A stretch of 64,000 nucleotides of DNA from Ligustrum vulgare (lineage: Eukaryota; Streptophyta; Magnoliopsida; Lamiales; Oleaceae): NCBI GenBank assembly GCA_963555705.1, contig OY743181.1:26850513-26914512 (forward strand). Direction: 5' to 3'. The position numbers and the translations under genes are program-made. The notes under the pieces were generated by a model, which was given only the letters and a program-made list of their open reading frames with translations, was not told the DNA's origin and did no database searches. This document shows positions 23,926-36,664 of the stretch, one piece after another; within the stretch, counting starts at the first letter, position 1; each line of letters opens with the position of its first letter.

Positions 23926-25429
23926 GTTTTTAGTTTCGTAAATATGGATAATAGAATCAGTTTTAAGGAAGCATTCTTGGAAAATTAAGCATTATTTATG
24001 GTGTAGAATTTTTCATATGTTTAATTGGTGCTTAATACTTTGAATTGCAATTGTACTTGGTAATTGAGACGTGTTTTTAGTGTGATTGGTAATCTTTTTT
24101 TTTTTTTTTTCCAACTTGGAACAAAATTGTTAGATATATTTGTTTTGATTTGACATTCGCTATCAATTTCTCTTCAAGAAGGATGACTTGGTGGAAACAA
24201 GAAGATTAATGAGAAATATAGACACAGAGAAAAATGAAAGAGAAAGGAGGAGAATAATAATTTTAATAGTTTGTAGTGTATATAAAGATTAGTAAGAGAA
24301 TTTAAAAGGATGTTTATGTCATTGTATTTGTGCCTATTTTAATAAATAAGCAAATATTTTAAAATTGTTGTGTAGAAAATAATTTTTGTGGTGACAATAT
24401 AGTTGGCCTTTTCTTTATATTCAATTGAGAATTTATTTTTCATAATTATCTCACTTTAAAATATCAATTCTACTTATACACACACATACACACTCAAATG
24501 CCAAATTCTCATCGTACACACCCAAATTGCCTAATTTTTCAATGGCGGGTTTAGTTAAAAAAAACCCAGTCAAACAAAACATTTATTTAAAAAGACCCAC
24601 ATCAATGTTTCTTAGTTCGGTAACCTTTTCTTTCAAATAATGGAGAAAATGATAAATTTAATTACTAAAATGTCTTTGAGTGTTAAAAGACCAAGTTGCT
24701 CTCATTTTGATTTCATTTGTCAAACAAAACCTAATTTATATTTTCAACCCATCCATTCCTATCGTGTTCTCCTAAACTGCCTCCATTGTTATTTAAGATC
24801 GTGTTGCCTTCATTGTTCTTTGAGTTCGTCTTCTCCAAGGTCTCTCATCTTCCATTTTTCTAAACGAAGTCAACCATTTTCCTCACCACTCCTCCTTCTT
24901 CTCCAAAAAATAGTCCATGCTATTCCCTTTGTCCAAATTGACATTTTAGTTGGAGGTTGGAAAGCTTAAGACTTTCTCTTCCTTTACTCTGCCTTTTATC
25001 GAGACAATGAAATAAACATTGTTATTCCTTGAGTATTAATTTTCTTGAAGTTGGAAAATCCATATTACAACATTGGTATTGGCCGTTTGGAGAAGTGAAG
25101 GTAAAGTTAAATTTGAAGAATTCTTAACTATTTTCTTTAAGCAATATTTGAATAAATTCCCGTTGATGTAATTTTTGCTTTTATGATGTTATTCTGTGCA
25201 TAACGAGTTCGAAGTCATTTTGGGCATATTGATGTCCTTATTATGAATCTGTTCTTGTCATCCATATTTGTGTTTGTTGAAGTAATATATATGTTAGTAA
25301 ATTCAAGCATCTCATGATATCTAAAGTGCATTAATATTTGGGAGCATGTTCATTTGCATTTGTGTTTCGTTAGCAGAGTTAAGACATTCTCTTGTTTTTT
25401 TAAAAAAAAAGTTATGTTGAATTGTAGTT
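23926..25429. other. Unassigned, upstream of the MULE transposase
   Basis: AT-rich with homopolymer tracts. A 109-codon frame at 24,640-24,969 is rich in Ser, Leu and Cys and has no recognisable domain. It may contain the left end of the MULE, but I could not identify terminal inverted repeats. Confidence 0.4.
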
Positions 25430-27190
25430 ATGGACAATGTAGATTCGGTATGGATATCAATGTGTTACCTAGTTGAGTTTGAGCAAAATGTTGAAGGTTA
25501 TGGATATGGAAATATGTGGGGAATGCAAAAGGAAGAACAACTCCTATTCTTGTTTCGAGGACAATTTCATATGTGGAATTATATGACAAAGTGAAAGAGG
25601 AGCTGAACATTCATTCAAGTCTATATGAAATGGAGATGGCATGTATTGTCCCAAATATGCCTCAAGCTCCAGCAGCACTGACCGTCATTGATTATGATAA
25701 CAATGTGAAGTGGTTTATCTTGATATGTAGACAAGCTTAACTATGGATAACCATTTTAGAAAAGCTCCTAAAAATAGAGAACAAGTTGATGTTGATACAT
25801 GTGTATTGAGAGGAGGGTGAAGAACAATTTGAAAATATGGACAGGGAGGAAGATACTGTGTAAATTGAAAGTGATCTGATCAAAGACAAGGGTGGTGGAA
25901 TGTTGCTAGATTGGAACAATTTTCATTTAAGTTGAGATAGCCCGCAAAGACCAGCTGCAAATGACGATGATGATTTGTTTCCACTTGAAAATTGTAGTCA
26001 TAATTCGGAAAATGACAATATTGATGACAATGACACTGATTTAAATGAACTTAAACCCTTTAGTTTGAATTCGGAAAATGACAATACGGATGGCCACAGA
26101 AATGAAGGATGTAGCCAGGTTGTAATTTCAAGTTTTTCTTCAGTCCATAGCAACTCATCAGTAAGAGTTTCGGAAGACGAAGACGTTAAAGCCAAACAGT
26201 TGTTTCCAACAAAAAAAAGCATTGATAGAAATACTACAGTTGCTTGCTTTGAAGTGTCACTTTGAATTTAAAGTGAAGAAATCAAATAAGAACATTTATA
26301 CAATTGTGTGTTTAGAGGAAAATTGCAAGTGGCACTTACAGGAAAAGAAAATAAACAATTCTAATACCTTTGAAGTTCAAAGATACCAAGGTATCCATAC
26401 TTGCTCCATGAGTGTTTGTTGCAAAGATCATAGGCATGCTTCCTATACGGTTATTGGAAACAATGTTGCCCCTAAGTATCAAGATGCCAATCAAGTTTGT
26501 AGACCGAGGGACATTATTAACGACATTCTTTGAGAGTTTCGCATAACAATCAGTTATACTAAAGCTTACATGGCGAAAGATTATGCTGCAATGTTGATTT
26601 TTGGGAAACCCCACCAAAGTTATGCTAAATTGCCATCTTAATGTCATGTGTTGGAGTTGCAAAATCCAGGAACCTTGATATTCATTCACACTATTGAAGA
26701 TCAGCGTTTTAAATACTTTTTTATGGCATTGAGACCAAGCATACATGGATTTACTACCTTGATGTGACAAGTAATTTTTGTGGATGGAACATTCCTAACA
26801 TCGAATAGAAAAGATGCTCTACTTTTAGCAACTTGACAGGATGCAAATTATCAAATATATCCACTCACATGGAGAGTAGTTGATTTAGAAAATGATAAGT
26901 CATGGAATTGGTTCTTTCAGAAATTGCACATAATAATGGGTGATACGAAGGGGTTCATGATAATTTTTTACCGTGCAACATGCATCAAAATTGGACTTCA
27001 AAAGGCTTTTGAGTTCGCCTATCATTGAAATTGCATTTACCATATCTAAAGGAACCTGAAGAGCATATTTCCACGTTGTGATCTTGCACATTTGTTCAAA
27101 GCAATAATGGAGGCTTATACAGTAACTGAGTTCTAGACCAACTTGGCAGTATTGTTAAGTAAGCAGGAGGGAATTGATGAACAAGACCTC
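25430..27190 (+). pseudogene. mudrA-type MULE transposase, broken and 3'-truncated
   Basis: Segments in changing frames follow the order of MuDR transposase. The N-terminal MuDR domain (about 25,520-25,735) has ISYVELYDKVKEELNI and DYDNNVKWFI. An acidic Asn/Ser-rich linker follows (25,960-26,215). The plant MuDR zinc-binding domain (26,215-26,535) has CLEENCKWHLQ and GIHTCSMSV. The catalytic MULE core (26,760-27,060) has VIFVDGTFLTSNRKDALLLA, then YPLTWRVVDLENDKSWNWFF and CIYHI-RNLKS. The first catalytic Asp (VDGTF) is kept. The second DDE region is badly altered (MIIFYRATCIK where 'CIISDRHKSI' is expected). At least four stops and several frameshifts are present. The C-terminal SWIM zinc finger is missing. 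It converges on the ULP-like gene to its right. Confidence 0.8.
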
Positions 27191-27382
27191 ATCTATAATC
27201 TATACCCATAAAAAGCAATTACTATAAACAAATTACTTTCATGTTTTGTAAGAGAATTGGAATTGATTACTTTTTCTCCCAATGAGCCAACCATCCTTAT
27301 GCAATAGGTTTGTCAAACATTTTTCCTAAACGTGCTTAATATTTTGAACCAATTGTTACTTTCAAATGTAATTTGAGATACA

Positions 27383-29356
27383 TGTATTAAATTACTTGCC
27401 AAATGTAGTTTCAAGCCATCTATCTAGAGCAATTTCACGGTAAGGATCATATTGGTCAACCACCTCTAATTTTTTTCTCTTCATTAGGTCTGTGAAGGGA
27501 GAACACAAAAATTGTGTTTTTCTTTCAGTGCGATACCTCAGTCCTTTCAGTGAGTCAGATCCTACCTCTTGGATCTATACGCTGTGACGTACATGTTTTG
27601 ATATAAACAATTAGTTTGTGTTCGATGTGAGTGTATGAAAAATAACTATTGGCTTATCATTTTACATACCTACACTGGACTGGGTAGCATCCTCCTTAAG
27701 TTTCTCCGACGTCTGAAAAGTATATTCTTTTCCTCCGACTTTCTCAACTTCAACCTCTATTTCTTCGCCTAATTTTTCTTCCACATTTTCATTAATTCTC
27801 CCTCCTCCTCTAGTAACTCAACTTCAACCTCTATTTCTTCACCTAATTTCTCTTCCACCTTTTCATTCATTCTCCCCCTCCTCTCATAACTGAACTTCAA
27901 TCTTTTACTTCTATTCCTCTCTCAATCTCTTCTCCTCATTCCTCCCCCACCTTATCATTTCTAGTGGCATCCATAGTATCATTTTTCGGTACATGGGCTG
28001 CGCTACTAATGGTACCATCGAATGCACTAGGTGTTGAATGAGATCGACCCACCACTCCCAATTCAACCAACCTATCAATCTTGCACTCCATGCAATCAAG
28101 CTGAGTTGATATGACCCCTATCAATCTTACTATAGCTACCAGGTTCATCTCATTACATACCAGCAGTGGTTGATCTTCCCGAGGTGATTGTTGGTGAACA
28201 AAATGTTGTTGCGCTACATCTTTCCCAAACTCCTCTCCTTCTAGATTATGGGAAGCAATACCATCTTCTTCCACAAATGGGATCAGCTCTTGCCCATAAA
28301 CCTCCCACAACTTGTCTTCAATGGGAACTAATGTAGATTTGAACTCCGGCTGCATAGATAAAAGTGTGCAAATGGTTAGTCATTAAGAGCAAAAATTATA
28401 TTTTACAATTTCTGTCTACTGAATGTTAATAGATCATGCATGTCACCTCTCAAGATTCCAGAACCAAGTCAATAGAAGCGGACATCAACCTCTTTTATAT
28501 TTCCCAAGCGACCATTCTTGGAATCCCATTGCCTTGTTTCGTAGCAAACTTGTTTCTCAAAGCTGAAATTGCTTCAAAAGCCCAGACCTATAGTAAAACA
28601 AGTGTTGTAATCTCATCCACATAAAACTCCAGCCGATTAATTTTACGAAAGACAAGTTAGTTGTTTGGTCATACCATTAAAGCAAGAGGAAATCCGTACA
28701 ACGTATATCTATAATGTTGTGCCTTCAATACATCGATCAAGTCACGTTTGAGTACCCGTATTTTGTACCCAAATGACATTTTTCCCCAAGGATACTTGTC
28801 GAACCTCTCCAGATCATCCACCAAATCAAACCACTACAAATCAAGAAATGTGTTCTCCTCCACAGCCAATATGCCATGTGACAAGATAATGAGATATCCT
28901 AGCTTGTACTTGTTGGTTGGTCTCTTTTTGCAACGGTCGAACGCATTATACACATCTAGCTTGGTTATCCTTCCCCGACTATTCTTAAAATAACCTTTGA
29001 CCAGTGGTGAGTCTATTCCATAGGTCTTGTCAACGCCTTCAAAACTAACTGCATTTAAGCTCGTCACTAATACAAACTTTTGTAGGCCAAATCTTGTCAG
29101 TTTTATTTCCAACAATGAACCAAGCTTCTTTCGTCTTGGTGGTCTTTTCAAATTGCAGTATTAATTGGTGCACGAGCTGCGATGCCAATTTAATTCTTCT
29201 TAATTTAAGTAGTGTCCCAAAACAGCTATTCTCCAACTTCGTTCTATGTTTTTTGTCCAGCTTCTCATACACTTCTTTCATCACATTAATAATACATCTA
29301 CTGGTGATTGTGGCATCACCTTTTTCTTCCGTTTCAATCTAATATCGCTTCTCCAT
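27383..29356 (-). pseudogene. DUF1985/ULP-like gene of a MULE, broken
   Basis: Starting at the ATG at 29,354-29,356 (a TAG follows five codons later), the minus strand encodes a DUF1985-type domain, with LENSCFGTLLKLRRIKLASQ and EAWFIVGNKTDK. After a frameshift near 29,100 it continues FGLQKFVLVTSLNAV, then LGYLIILSHGIL. Exon-like blocks follow. One has VWAFEAISALRNKFATKQGN (about 28,500-28,590). One (27,936-28,355) has no known fold. An acidic block with a duplicated LGEEIEVEVE is at 27,700-27,880. A block with ILCSPFTDLMKRKK and DPYREIALDRWLET lies at 27,383-27,540. This order is that of the ULP-like genes carried by Kaonashi-type MULEs, but the C48 Ulp1 catalytic domain is not visible before the neighbouring mudrA remnant. 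In such elements the gene is transposon cargo that may encode a SUMO-protease-like protein. This copy is dead. Confidence 0.6.
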
Positions 29357-30879
29357 ATCACTTCAAAATATAAAACAATTAATTATAACACCTATTATAA
29401 CATAAATAAAACCAATTAAAAGCATTATGCCATTTTCCAAGTTCGAATTCACATTTTCAAAACATATGATTGTCCATGTAGCTGACAATATTCAATTGTG
29501 GGTTTGCAGTTCCTCCATCAGGTAACCCCACAATGTAATGTTTTTGGCACTGAAGTAGAATAAAGTACAAAATTATCTAAATGAGTTGGTTTTGTTATTA
29601 AAGTTACAGATGTTTGCTTTAAATAACACAATGGGAGGCAGAAGGAAAACGAAAGGTAAACTAAGATTACACGGATTAAAAGCAGGTGTTGTAAAGCTTA
29701 TAATTGCATGTGTGGTAAAGCTTATAATTGCTTATAAGCTAATCAAAATCTATTTTTATCTCTAAGCTCCGTAGGATCTACAATTTTTACCTACTTTTAC
29801 CCACTTATTATCCACACATTAAGATCATATCTTATAATCTAACAACAGCTTTGCCAAGCATGCTCGAAATGATTTACTCAAAAACAAATCACGATAGGGG
29901 GGAATGAAAGATCCAAAAAGGGGAAACAAATGAAATTAATAGGAACATTGATATCAAGCTAAGTAACTAGAAATCAAGTTTATGTTTGATTCCAACATGA
30001 AATAGCAGATGAAGTTAACCATGCCGAAAAAATCACTTGGAAAGAAAATTTACTTTCATTTTTATTTTAGCTACTTTGGCATTTAATTGAAAATCAGCAC
30101 TCCACTTTATGCACAGGTCAAGATTCAACAAATCTTACACACACACACACAAAACACAAAAAAATGTGAAAAAACTACCATTCATTTCATAATTCAAATT
30201 GAAATTACCTAACAAACTAAGAGTAGTAAAAAACTTACATATATTAACACATACTATGAAATGTTATACATCAGATTGTAAACACTCACAAATGGAGCTA
30301 CAAGTCCACACTAGGAAATTTCATATGGATCTTAAAAAACCTAAGATCATATGAAGTCATGTAATGATCTGTGTGAATTAACTAATTACATCAAACTACA
30401 ACCACGAAAGGCTTCTATTATTGTATAGAAATGTGTGTTGTGGACCTAGTTCAAATAATCCTTGAACTTGTAGGCATACTCATAAACATTACAGATATTA
30501 AATGTCAATAAGTTCGTTGATTCATCGATCCTTAAGAGAAAGAACAAATAGACAAGTAAATTCAAAAATTAATTAATTTTTTTTTGACATATACCTTCTT
30601 TTCGCTCCTTTCTTGGTCAAAATATTGTTCTTCTTCCTCGTTTTGTCACACACGAGTAGCTTACGCAGTGAAAACTCAATTCATGGAACTCTGATGAATA
30701 TAGTGGAAAGTGTTCTTTATGCTCGGTGGATCGGCGGTTGTTAGCGTAGATGCAATGTGCTCGAACTAGAGTGAGAGAATTGATTTGCACGGTGGAAAGT
30801 TTTTAAGGTGAGTTTTGTAGGTGTTTCTCTTTGCCGTTGGAGGCAGCAGCAGAGGTGTGTTGAAGTCGGGAGTGAATAT
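29357..30879. other. Unassigned AT-rich interval
   Basis: Probably the 5' side of the ULP-like pseudogene or its MULE, followed by sequence into which the hAT inserted. It has no convincing frame or repeat ends. A (AC)n run of about eight units lies near 30,140. Confidence 0.4.
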
Positions 30880-33800
30880 TAGGGATGTCAAATGGGCCGA
30901 GCCCTCGGCCCATGAAGTTCATGTTTGGTCCGGCCCACGAGCCGAGCCGAACCGAACCAGACCGCACGCGACTTGTTTCGGAGACGAGACGAGTCGAGCC
31001 CCCTTTAAATGACTAGAAGGATAGTCTTTTACTACTAATACTAAAATAATTGAACATATAAAAACTTAAACCCTCCTCCTTAAATTCGGGCTTGGGACCG
31101 GTTACATTTAATTTCTTGTAGGCGGAGTTAAAATTGTACACGAACAAAATGTTATGTGTACAATTTTTTATTTGAAAGAAAGAGTTAAAAATACAGAAAA
31201 AGAAGAATACACATATTATAGCGTTATTTTAAGGATAGTAATTAATAATTACTTACCAATACGATTGTTCTCTGAATTTCTCGGGTAGAATTTCACTTAT
31301 CCTATCTTGTAACATTTTCTCCGCAAACTACCAATCTTTCAAACGCATTAAAACCTCCAGTATGTCTTCTTTAAGCTTTGACCTATATTCAGATAACACT
31401 CTATCATCTACACTAAAAGTAGCCTCCGATGCTACAGTTGATACCAGAGGTGCTGGTAGATTTCGTACAATCATAGAAACAATCGGGTATTGACGCTCAT
31501 TTAGTCTCCACCACTTAAGAATATCAAAATTATTTCTCTCGTCCTCGTCTAACATGCTAAGAAGGTCGTGTAAGAAATACCTAGTTAACTTGCTCGAAAT
31601 TTCATCTAAACTATTATATGTACTAGAAGAACTAGAACCACTAGGAAGTGTACTAAAAGTTTCCTTCATCGTCATAAGGTAGGAAAGTAAATCACTGTCT
31701 TGATTTTGTATCATATTAGGGTTGGGAGCAGTTCTTCTAACATTTTTGCCTGACCTATCTGCATTGATCTCGTACATTTTACATAAACATTTGTTCTGAA
31801 TCTGTGCATGTTAAGGGTGTCCCAAAAGTTAATTTCTTTGATATTGAATTTATAGTGCTTTTAGTTCCCTCTAAATTTATTCTAGGATTCATAATTGTTG
31901 CTAATGGAAACAAAGTGGGTACATCTTCCCAAAATTTTCTGAACTTAGTCTCCATTACTACAATGATTTCAGAAAAAATAGGAAATGTTTTGTACTTGTT
32001 AAAATTATTAGCAATGCAATAAAAATGCTTCAACACTAAAGAACTAGTGGGATAATAAACACCCCGATAATTTGTTTGTAGCATCATAAAAAGATTTCAA
32101 AAAAGTTTTAATATAAAATACAAGTTCCCAATTATTAGCCCCCAAATCAAAACTTGGGCCGTGTGAGTACCGATCGTTGTAATATTCACATATTAAATTC
32201 TCGTAACCTTGACAATGTTCAATCATTAAATAAGTTGAGTTCCATCTATGTTCTACATCTATAACATATGATCGTGCTGGCATACCATTTTTTGCACAAT
32301 GTGCATCAAAAACTTGTTTTCTTGAGGTGCTATCATAATGAAATTGCAAACATACCTATTTTTTTCAATTGATTTTCTATAAGCTTAAGACCGTCTTGAA
32401 CTATTAAATTTAAAATGTGACACACACAAAGAACATGAAACAAGACTCCATCAAATTCAGGATTCGTGTGGTTAGCTAATCTATCTATCACCGCTTTATT
32501 AATAGAAGCATTATCTAGTGTAAAACTATGAACTTTACTATCACAGTTAAATTCTCTAAGAATTGCAAGTAGTATATTGAAAATATTTATTGCATTATGT
32601 GGGTAATCAATAACTTTAAATGCCATAATTCTTTTATTCATTAACTAAGTATCATCAATGTAATGACAAGTAACAGCTACATAACCTTTATGATTATTGT
32701 CAGACCATAAGTCTGAAGTAAATGATAAGTTACCATTATATTTATTTAAAGCATCTATAAAACTTTGTTTTCTCTCGAAATATTTAGCAAAGCAATCAGC
32801 TCGTAAAGCATTTCTAGAAACGAGTTTGTACTTTGGTTGGAGATACTTTTGAATGAAATATGTGAATTGTGAACTTTCTACAATTGAAAGCGGGAACTCA
32901 CCACTCGATACGAACATGACCATCACTTCCCGATGCACTAGATCTTGGTTGAAGACCCAATTGGTTTGACTTGATTGACCAATCTGTAGAGTTGATTGGT
33001 TTGCTTCAACCGAGCCAGGTTTTTGACATCCTTTACAGTGCCTGTTGAGGTGTGTTGTGCGCCCACCCTTCTTCCAAGAGAAAAGTCCGCGGCACGTTTT
33101 ACATTGTGTTTTATATACCGGTTTCCCATCAGCGTCTTTAGCCGTTATTTCAACAAAATCGATAAAATTCCAGCAGTTCGATTTTTTCGTCCTTTTTGGA
33201 TTTCTCTTAGAGCCTGCCGTCGTGCTAGCAGAGCTGGATCCATATGCAGCAGCGACATCTTCATCAACAATGTCATCCAAATTAAGAGGAGTTCTAGTAT
33301 CTATATCTTCGATCGCATTTTCCAAATCTACCAAATTGTCGGGAATTAGAAATCCTTGAGGTCGAAAAATTCATCAACAAATTGGTTAGAAGAATAACCA
33401 TGAGATAGTGAGTGTGTCATTAGAAATAATAGATTTGAAAATTTGGATATGGAAATAAAATATGGAATTTGAGACAATATTGTATATGAAATATTATAGC
33501 ACTAGAATATAACTAGAAGTTGAAGTTGAAGATTGCAATTGACTGATTGAGATTTGAGACTTGAGAGAGTTGAGAATTGAGATTGTGAAAAAAATCAATG
33601 ACAAAATGAGTATTTATAGGTAAAAAAATTAAAAATAAAAAAATTGACCAAATGGTCACCGAACCGTTCCGGCTCGTGAGCACGAACTTTAACGAGCCAA
33701 TACGAGCTAGAAATGGGTCGGCTCGCACTATTCGTTGGACTAGTTCACGAACTTCACAAGTCGAATCCGAACTGTGCAACACCCAAATTTTCTGTTCAAT

Positions 33801-33904
33801 CCAAGCCCAAGTGCCTTTTTTCACAAGCCGAACTGAACTTTTAACAAACCAAACCGAGCCGAACTCACGAACTCTCGAGCTGTCTAGCTCATTCGTCACC
33901 CCTA
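30880..33904 (-). mobile_element. hAT DNA transposon, nearly complete but inactive
   Basis: The ends are TAGGGATGTCAAATGGGC (left) and, on the other strand at the right, TAGGGGTGACGAATGAGC. The 8-bp flanks are GTGAATAT (30,872-30,879) and GTGAATGA (33,905-33,912), identical at six of eight positions. The size (3,025 bp), one internal transposase gene and the terminal motif fit the hAT superfamily. Subterminal regions contain repeated 'gagccga' motifs on both sides (about 30,896-31,010 and 33,660-33,880), typical transposase-binding repeats. The right end lies about 290 bp upstream of the likely GAUT1 TATA box. Confidence 0.85.
31328..33420 (-). pseudogene. hAT transposase (BED finger, RNase H-like, dimerisation domain)
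   Basis: Translation starts at 33,418-33,420 (MTHSLSHGYSSNQFVDEFFD). It needs a frameshift near 33,350 to continue into the main frame. That frame has a BED zinc finger (about 32,990-33,190: CWNFIDF, CKTCRG, LNRHCKGC), a helical domain, and the first hAT catalytic block (FTSDLWSDNNHKGYVAVTCH, about 32,650-32,730). After an in-frame TAG at 32,645-32,647 it continues with the second block (FTLDNASINKAVIDRL, then HVLCVCHILNLIVQDGLK). Frameshifts near 32,345, 32,050 and 31,780 separate the RNase H-like remainder and the C-terminal dimerisation domain (ERQYPIVSMIVRNLPAPLVS, FSVDDRVLSEYRSKL). The domain set is complete, but one stop and about four frameshifts make it a pseudogene. The fold resembles RICESLEEPER/DAYSLEEPER-type hAT proteins. 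Confidence 0.85.
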
Positions 33905-34189
33905 GTGAATGAATATACATAAAGGAGGAAAATTCAAAATATTAGGTCTATTAGAGTGGATAGAATTGTCTTTTTCATATGCTTTTCTTTTAATTTTAAT
34001 TATTAATTTATTAATATTTATTAAATTTTGGTTATATAGCGCGAATCTGTTTCAAGTTTCAACTAATTTCCCTTTCTCAATTCAATTTCCCCAACTTTCT
34101 TTTTGTTTCTTCCAATTCAAATTTCATACTTACAATCAAACCACCCTAAATTCACATCGATATACAAATGGAATGCTCAATTGGAAACC

Positions 34190-34197
34190 TATATAAG
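34190..34197 (+). promoter_or_regulatory. Likely TATA box of GAUT1
   Basis: TATATAAG lies 179 bp upstream of the chosen start codon, in an otherwise gene-free interval. A transcription start about 30 bp downstream would leave a 5' leader of about 150 nt. This is an inference from motif and position only. Confidence 0.5.
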
Positions 34198-34375
34198 ACT
34201 GAATCTTGATCCGAAAAAACTCTTGGAATTCTCTCCGTAATCCCACTTTCATCATTTTTCTGTTTTTACTCATTCATATACTTGATTCGATATAATGTAC
34301 TAGTTTTGATATCTCAAATTTCTTGATTTTGTCTGAATGTGGTATATCGTAAATCTTGAAGGCATACGACCGGAA

Positions 34376-36580
34376 ATGCCGATTAGGAGGGGAGAAGCAG
34401 ATGTCGGCGTCCACAGGAGTAGAACCAATGGATCTTGCTTGCCCATCGCTGTCCTCATCTTCTTGGCGTTCCTCGTTTTCTCGTTTGACCTCTTTGGCCG
34501 CGGCCTCGGCCTCTATTCATCTGCTTCCAGTGGTTAGTTCACGAACACTTGTATGTATAAAAATCTTATGTATATATTCTTGCGTATTAATGGATGCACC
34601 CAAAATCATTTGGTGGTTCAATGTTATGGCAGATCTCAGTATAGAAATTAAACAGTTACGTGCACACAAATATAATGTACGTAAAAATATTTATCTTATG
34701 TTTTGACATGTTGATGGATGCATCCAAAGTCGTATGGTGGTTAATCGTCACTGTTATGGTAAAAAATCGACAATAGAAATTGAATAATGAGGCATTTTAG
34801 TTTGAGGTAGGCGAAAGTGAAACATTAATTATGAGTTAAGTGATTGACACAAGTATGTTTACTGATGAGATTGGGCAAGGGTTTTTCCCCTAGATTTTTA
34901 GATTTTTAGGCACCGTTGGGGTTGAACTGTTTGAATAGTTAACTATGACAAATCTGTGAAAATCTTGTATAGCCTTTCTTTGACAAATCTGTGAAAATCT
35001 TATATGGTGTTTCTTTGACAAATCTGTGAAAATCTTATATAACCTTTCTTTGGATATTTTTTCTTTTGCTAAAAAGTTCATTTTTCAAATCAAACATTAA
35101 TTTTAATCTTACATTTCATATGAATTCTCTAGTTAGTAACTTTGTGAATAATAATCCTCACAACGCCAAATATAAATTTCCTTAAGTTTTAAAATTGACA
35201 ATCAGTGTCACTAAATATGCCATTAAAAAAAAAAAAAATCTTACTACAAACTGGGTGTTAGTATTGACCATAGAATGGTAATGGGGTTGTACTGTTGGTT
35301 TTCCTGCTAGTTCAGAGTTGGCTGATTTTGTTTAGGTATAATTAGAAATTTTGCTGATGAAAACAGAGGTATTTTTGCACAATATTGACTATTGAATGGT
35401 AATGGGCTTGTTTGTTACTGTTGGTTTCTTGCTAGTTCAGAGTTGGCTGATCTTGCTTAGCTATAATTAGAAATTTATGTGATGAAACTATGGTACTTTT
35501 GCATGAGTATTGACTATTGAATGGTAATGGGCTTGTTATCAGATTTGGTTGATTTTGCTTAGCTATAATTAGAAATTTGGGTGATAAAAACAAGGGAAGT
35601 GCCCAGATGCAAAATGCTTGTTAACACATAGAACTATATGCTGATCTATGTGATATAATAAATTGAATTTCGTCAAACTGTCAAAAGCTGCAAAGAGGTC
35701 TAGTCATGGAATTCTTAAGGCTGCGTTCTCTTTGTGTTTCAGTTTTCTGTTTTCATTTTCGAAAATGTTTTCTGTTTTCCATTTTCTGTGATTTTTTTTC
35801 GAAATTGCTGAAAACGCGTTTGGTTTGTTATTTCTGAAAACTGTTTTCGAAAATGAAAAGCTGGAAAACGCGTTCTGTTTAAAATTTTGAAGAAAATTAT
35901 TTCATATTGTTTGTGAATATAAATGAAATAAAGATATCATATTTTGAGTTACACAACAAAAATAAATGAAATAACCCCTATCACACAATTTGGTTACACC
36001 AAAAAAGTTCAAAAATTCATGTTGCCCTTCTAAAGTAATCGTTCCACATTTGAGTAGCAATTTTCCTTTCTAAAGTAATCGTTCAATTTAATACTTTATA
36101 TAGATACATCCTTCTAGTAAGCACTCATAACGTTTAAAATTTAAGTTTCAATAAAATTTGTAAAAATCAATTTACGTTAATTAATTATGCCCTTAAAAAA
36201 TAAATGTCTACAATACAAAAGTAAAAAAGAAATGTTTAATAATTAAGCACATGATACATCATCAGAAAGATGGTTGAATTTGGAGTTCTACGCAAAAAAC
36301 AGAGTGCAATTCGGAGTTGTACATCAAAAGTTATAAATGTTTGAAAACAATGACCTATAAAGCAAATACGAAAATGACTAAATTGAAAGAAAATTAAAAT
36401 TTGTGAACTAATGTGCAACAAAATCTGAAGTTGAGGGACCTAATTTGCAAATAAATTAGGATATTTTCGAAAGAAATTTCAAAATTTGAGGATTAAAATG
36501 ACAAGTTTTGAAAATTAGGGACCAATAATGTAATTAAAAATGATAAATTTTGACAAATTTCAATTTTTTTGATTATTTTA

Positions 36581-36664
<84 letters not shown>

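Noticed and set aside
24640..24969. 109-codon frame before mudrA as a separate gene
   Set aside because: It has no recognisable domain, a low-complexity Ser/Leu/Cys composition, and no conserved partner or splice context.
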